Below are positions 33,498-35,630 of a stretch of DNA of 35,630 nt, piece by piece; the first letter of the stretch is position 1; each line of letters opens with the position of its first letter. A program made the position numbers and the translations under genes. A model generated the notes under the pieces. It was not told where the DNA came from, made no database searches, and saw nothing but the letters and a program-made list of their open reading frames with translations. The stretch is taken from the NCBI GenBank assembly GCA_964522015.1, contig CAZFST010000037.1, forward strand, positions 1-35,630, written 5' to 3'. This DNA is from QQWI01 sp964522015 (lineage in GTDB: Bacteria; Bacillota; Clostridia; Peptostreptococcales; Acidaminobacteraceae).

Positions 33498-33536
33498 AAA
33501 AACCGTTGAGATTAAACAATCTCAACGGTTTTTTTA
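33498..33536. terminator. bidirectional Rho-independent terminator
   Basis: AAAAACCGTTGAGATT (33498-33513) and AATCTCAACGGTTTTT (33518-33533) form a perfect 16-bp stem with a 4-base loop, followed by T bases. With five A bases at its left end it also serves the convergent peptidase gene. Confidence 0.95.
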
Positions 33537-33572
33537 TGGCTCTTAATCTCGTTAAAGGCTTAAATCAAACAG

Positions 33573-34595
33573 CTAAATCAGGTAAGCTTTTAAAAGCTTC
33601 GCTGTCTCAATGATTCCTTCGATATGGGTCCGTTCCATATGATGAGAAGCGTGAACCCCTGGACCAATCAAGGCCCCTTTGATATCGTGCCCCGCTCTAA
33701 GGGCAGCAGAGACATCTGAACCATAGAATGGATAGATATCAACAGCGTATTGAATACCATTGTCTTTAGCTGCTTGAATTAAAGCGCTTGTCATATGGTA
33801 GTCATATGGGCCTGAAGAATCCTTTGGACAAATCGACACTTGGAATTCTGTACAAGTGAGATCGGATCCCATGGCGCCCATATCAATAGCTAAGACTTCG
33901 TCAAGACCTTCTGGTAATGAGGCTGAACCATGGCCCACTTCTTCATAAGTTGAAATAATGATTTTTAAATCGTGTTTTGGTTTAAGTTCATTGGTATTTA
34001 GGTATTCTAAAAAGCCTAGAATGGCAGCGACGCCGGCTTTGTCATCCAGGTGACGGGATTTAACAAATCCTTCTTTTGTAAGAATTGCACGGGCATCAAA
34101 GGCTATAAAATCACCTGTTTCAATGCCTAGTTTAGCCACATCATCTTTTGAGGCAACCCGCTCATCTAGACGGATTTCCATATTGTCAATCTTCCGTTCT
34201 TGGGTACGTGCCCCTTCGTAAACGTGTACTGAGGGTTCGGTATTTAAAACTGTGCCAGTATATTCGCGGCCGTCTCGTGTAAAGACTTTAACGTATTCAC
34301 CTTCAATGCTATGCATGGTAAAGCCGCCAACAGATGTGAAGGCCAGGGTGCCACTGCCCTTGACAGACCGGACCATTGCGCCCAGTGTGTCCACATGGGC
34401 TGCTACACCAATGGTCTTTTTAGAATCGGTACCAGTAATGTGAATGATGCCATTGCCTTTTTTTGTCCGTGTCATGGTATAACCAAGTTCTGAAACAACT
34501 TGAGAAAGATGATTCATTATATCGTGGCAAAAACCAGTCGGGCTAGGGATGTTTAATAGTTTTAAAAGTTCGTCTGAAATGTAGGTTTGGTTCAT
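33573..34595 (-). CDS. M42-family metallo-aminopeptidase
   Basis: A 340-residue cytoplasmic peptidase of the M42 (FrvX/TET) family, which trims N-terminal residues from peptides using two metal ions. Metal-site residues are visible: H67 and D69 in AAHVDTLG, D184 in RHLDDKAG, the catalytic pair E218-E219 in TYEEVGHG, D238 in AIDMG and a C-terminal histidine near 318-319. AAGGAGG precedes the ATG at 34595. It is convergent with fchA. A role in releasing amino acids, perhaps including histidine, is an inference from neighbourhood. Confidence 0.93.
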   Translation of the reverse strand: MNQTYISDELLKLLNIPSPTGFCHDIMNHLSQVVSELGYTMTRTKKGNGIIHITGTDSKKTIGVAAHVDTLGAMVRSVKGSGTLAFTSVGGFTMHSIEGEYVKVFTRDGREYTGTVLNTEPSVHVYEGARTQERKIDNMEIRLDERVASKDDVAKLGIETGDFIAFDARAILTKEGFVKSRHLDDKAGVAAILGFLEYLNTNELKPKHDLKIIISTYEEVGHGSASLPEGLDEVLAIDMGAMGSDLTCTEFQVSICPKDSSGPYDYHMTSALIQAAKDNGIQYAVDIYPFYGSDVSAALRAGHDIKGALIGPGVHASHHMERTHIEGIIETAKLLKAYLI

Positions 34596-34691
34596 AAATG
34601 CCTCCTTAGTGTGATACCTCTAAGTATAGCAGAAAAACGCTTTCCTGTGTAAGGGGAAAGGGGTATAAGGAATCTAAAAACGCCTCTTTTA

Positions 34692-34726
34692 TTGATATTG
34701 ACAATCAGTATCAACTATGTTAAGAT
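34692..34726 (+). promoter_or_regulatory. promoter overlapped by a Fur-box-like inverted repeat
   Basis: TTGACA (34698-34703) is a perfect -35, and TAAGAT (34721-34726) a fair -10 at 17-base spacing. Overlapping the -35, TGATATTGA (34693-34701) faces TCAGTATCA (34705-34713) with three bases between, and the pattern resembles ferric-uptake-regulator boxes. The leader to ATG 34909 would be about 175 nt and includes an inverted repeat ATCTAATC (34783-34790) with GATTAGAT (34855-34862). No known riboswitch was recognised there. Confidence 0.6.
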
Positions 34727-34908
34727 AAATTAACATAATTAGTTGATCGAATTATAGTTTGTGCTGATTTTAAAACTAGACAATCTAATCGTAACACTCA
34801 ATTCAGTAGACATAGATGAAAACCGAGTACACATATAATTTTATCCACTCATCAGATTAGATAAATCCGTCGATGCGGGTTTGACTTCAGTAGAGAGAGG
34901 AGAACGTT

Positions 34909-35630
34909 ATGAAAAGAACAAGTAGGCAAATACAAGCAGTTATACTAATCGTTACCTTGTTGATTTACTTAACCGTTGGCGCATTCGCTGATCCGATTAC
35001 CACAACAGCGCTTCAAATGAGAGATCCAGCAGGTTCTGCAAGTTTTGAAGGCATATTGCCTTCGGTTCATCCAAACAACAATCCAAACTATCCAGGGTTC
35101 CCCAATATCAATGAACCCTCTGGCGGTTGGAGTATTGGCAATTGGGTTACTGTTAGTTATCTTTCGGATATCCAATACAAAGTGACAAATCAAGGCGATG
35201 GACACAAAGTAGAATGGAAATCACTTTCAAATACAATGTACACAGGTGATGTTATTGTTAAAGCCGGCAATGGTTACCACAAATATAACTATAGCGCAGC
35301 TGGTGAAAAAAGTGATAGCAAATTGACAGGTCCTGAATGGCGTAAAAATAGTAATGACTCATGGGACTTAAAGGATATTAGTCATATCACCTTTAAATTA
35401 ACTGGTATTGTGACAACCACTACCACAACCACTACCACAACAACTGCAGCACCAACCACAACAACCACCGTAGCAGAATCAACCACAGTTGCAGAATCAA
35501 CGACCGTAGCAGAATCAACCACCGTAGCAGAATCAACCACCGTAGCAGAATCAACTACCGTAGCAGAATCAACTACTGTAGCAGAATCAACTACCGTAGC
35601 AGAATCAACTACCGTAGCAGAATCAACTAC
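34909..35630 (+). CDS. secreted repeat protein with threonine-rich region, truncated by the window end
   Basis: The gene runs off the window without a stop; 240 full codons are visible. A signal peptide covers about residues 1-27 (cleavage near AFA-DP). Residues 28-165 form a domain of unknown type with many aromatic residues and repeated Asn-Pro segments (NNNPNYPGFPN). A threonine tract (about 168-180) leads to at least nine copies of V-A-E-S-T-T. This is the layout of a cell-surface or secreted protein with a stalk region; any cell-wall anchor or binding domain lies beyond the window. GGAG at 34899-34902 is 6 bases before the ATG. Confidence 0.85.
   Translation, partial: MKRTSRQIQAVILIVTLLIYLTVGAFADPITTTALQMRDPAGSASFEGILPSVHPNNNPNYPGFPNINEPSGGWSIGNWVTVSYLSDIQYKVTNQGDGHKVEWKSLSNTMYTGDVIVKAGNGYHKYNYSAAGEKSDSKLTGPEWRKNSNDSWDLKDISHITFKLTGIVTTTTTTTTTTTAAPTTTTTVAESTTVAESTTVAESTTVAESTTVAESTTVAESTTVAESTTVAESTTVAEST
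35470..35630 (+). repeat. 18-bp tandem repeat encoding V-A-E-S-T-T
   Basis: Nine copies of an 18-bp unit (GTAGCAGAATCAACTACC and close variants) run in frame to the window edge. Copies towards the end are nearly identical, differing mainly at third codon positions, which suggests recent expansion. Copy number may vary between strains. Confidence 0.95.

Noticed and set aside
34727..34908. Riboswitch such as a c-di-GMP type in the long leader
   Set aside because: I could not find the conserved core bases of a known class; only one inverted repeat is visible.
35470..35630. CRISPR-like repeats
   Set aside because: The repeats are contiguous, in frame and encode a hexapeptide.

Overview
The window looks like chromosomal DNA of a low-GC, Gram-positive anaerobe, most likely a clostridial Firmicute. 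The basis is strong GGAGG-type ribosome binding sites, Rho-independent terminators, lipoprotein signal peptides with lipobox cysteines, Lpl/Ytc-type sugar importers with DUF624 (YesL-like) partners, and a histidine-degradation set that uses separate FtcD and FchA proteins plus a long (678 aa) urocanate hydratase. The genus cannot be read from the sequence. No rRNA, tRNA, CRISPR array or insertion sequence was seen.

Region 1 (1-5200) is an island of small membrane proteins, nearly all on the + strand, interrupted by one secreted TraB/GumN-family protein with an SLH-like N-terminal part (1985-3454) and one YcxB-like protein. Four of the small proteins have only 48-60 residues, and three of those share the motif Y-[ST]-x-G-[HY]-x-[LIV]-G-x3-A. 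This stretch also carries a 124-bp nested palindrome (1774-1897) and a second structured intergenic region (3489-3615). Region 2 (5255-8289) holds a secreted protein with a copper-amine-oxidase-N-like domain and, convergent to it, a DUF1624/HGSNAT-like membrane acyltransferase.

Region 3 (8416-17927) is a carbohydrate-utilisation operon: lipoprotein binding protein, two permeases, an (alpha/alpha)6-type glycosidase, DUF624 protein, a GH4 glycosidase with a CHSV motif, and a second toroid glycosidase, closed by a very clear terminator. Region 4 (18008-21530) is a tightly overlapping ECF sigma / anti-sigma / ABC ATPase / ABC-2 permease operon. Region 5 (21551-26113) is a second sugar uptake operon (binding protein, two permeases, DUF624) with a convergent AraC-type regulator whose 3' end overlaps the DUF624 gene by 94 bp. 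Neither importer encodes an ATPase, so both probably borrow a shared MsmX-type ATPase encoded elsewhere.

Region 6 (26343-34595) holds a small lipoprotein, a bacteriohemerythrin, a threonine dehydrogenase, and then hutU-ftcD-hutI-fchA. This set converts urocanate to glutamate, ammonia and methenyl-tetrahydrofolate; hutH is not in the window. A convergent M42 aminopeptidase follows. Region 7 (34692-end) is a promoter overlapped by a Fur-box-like inverted repeat and the start of a large secreted protein with a threonine-rich stretch and at least nine VAESTT repeats, cut by the window end.
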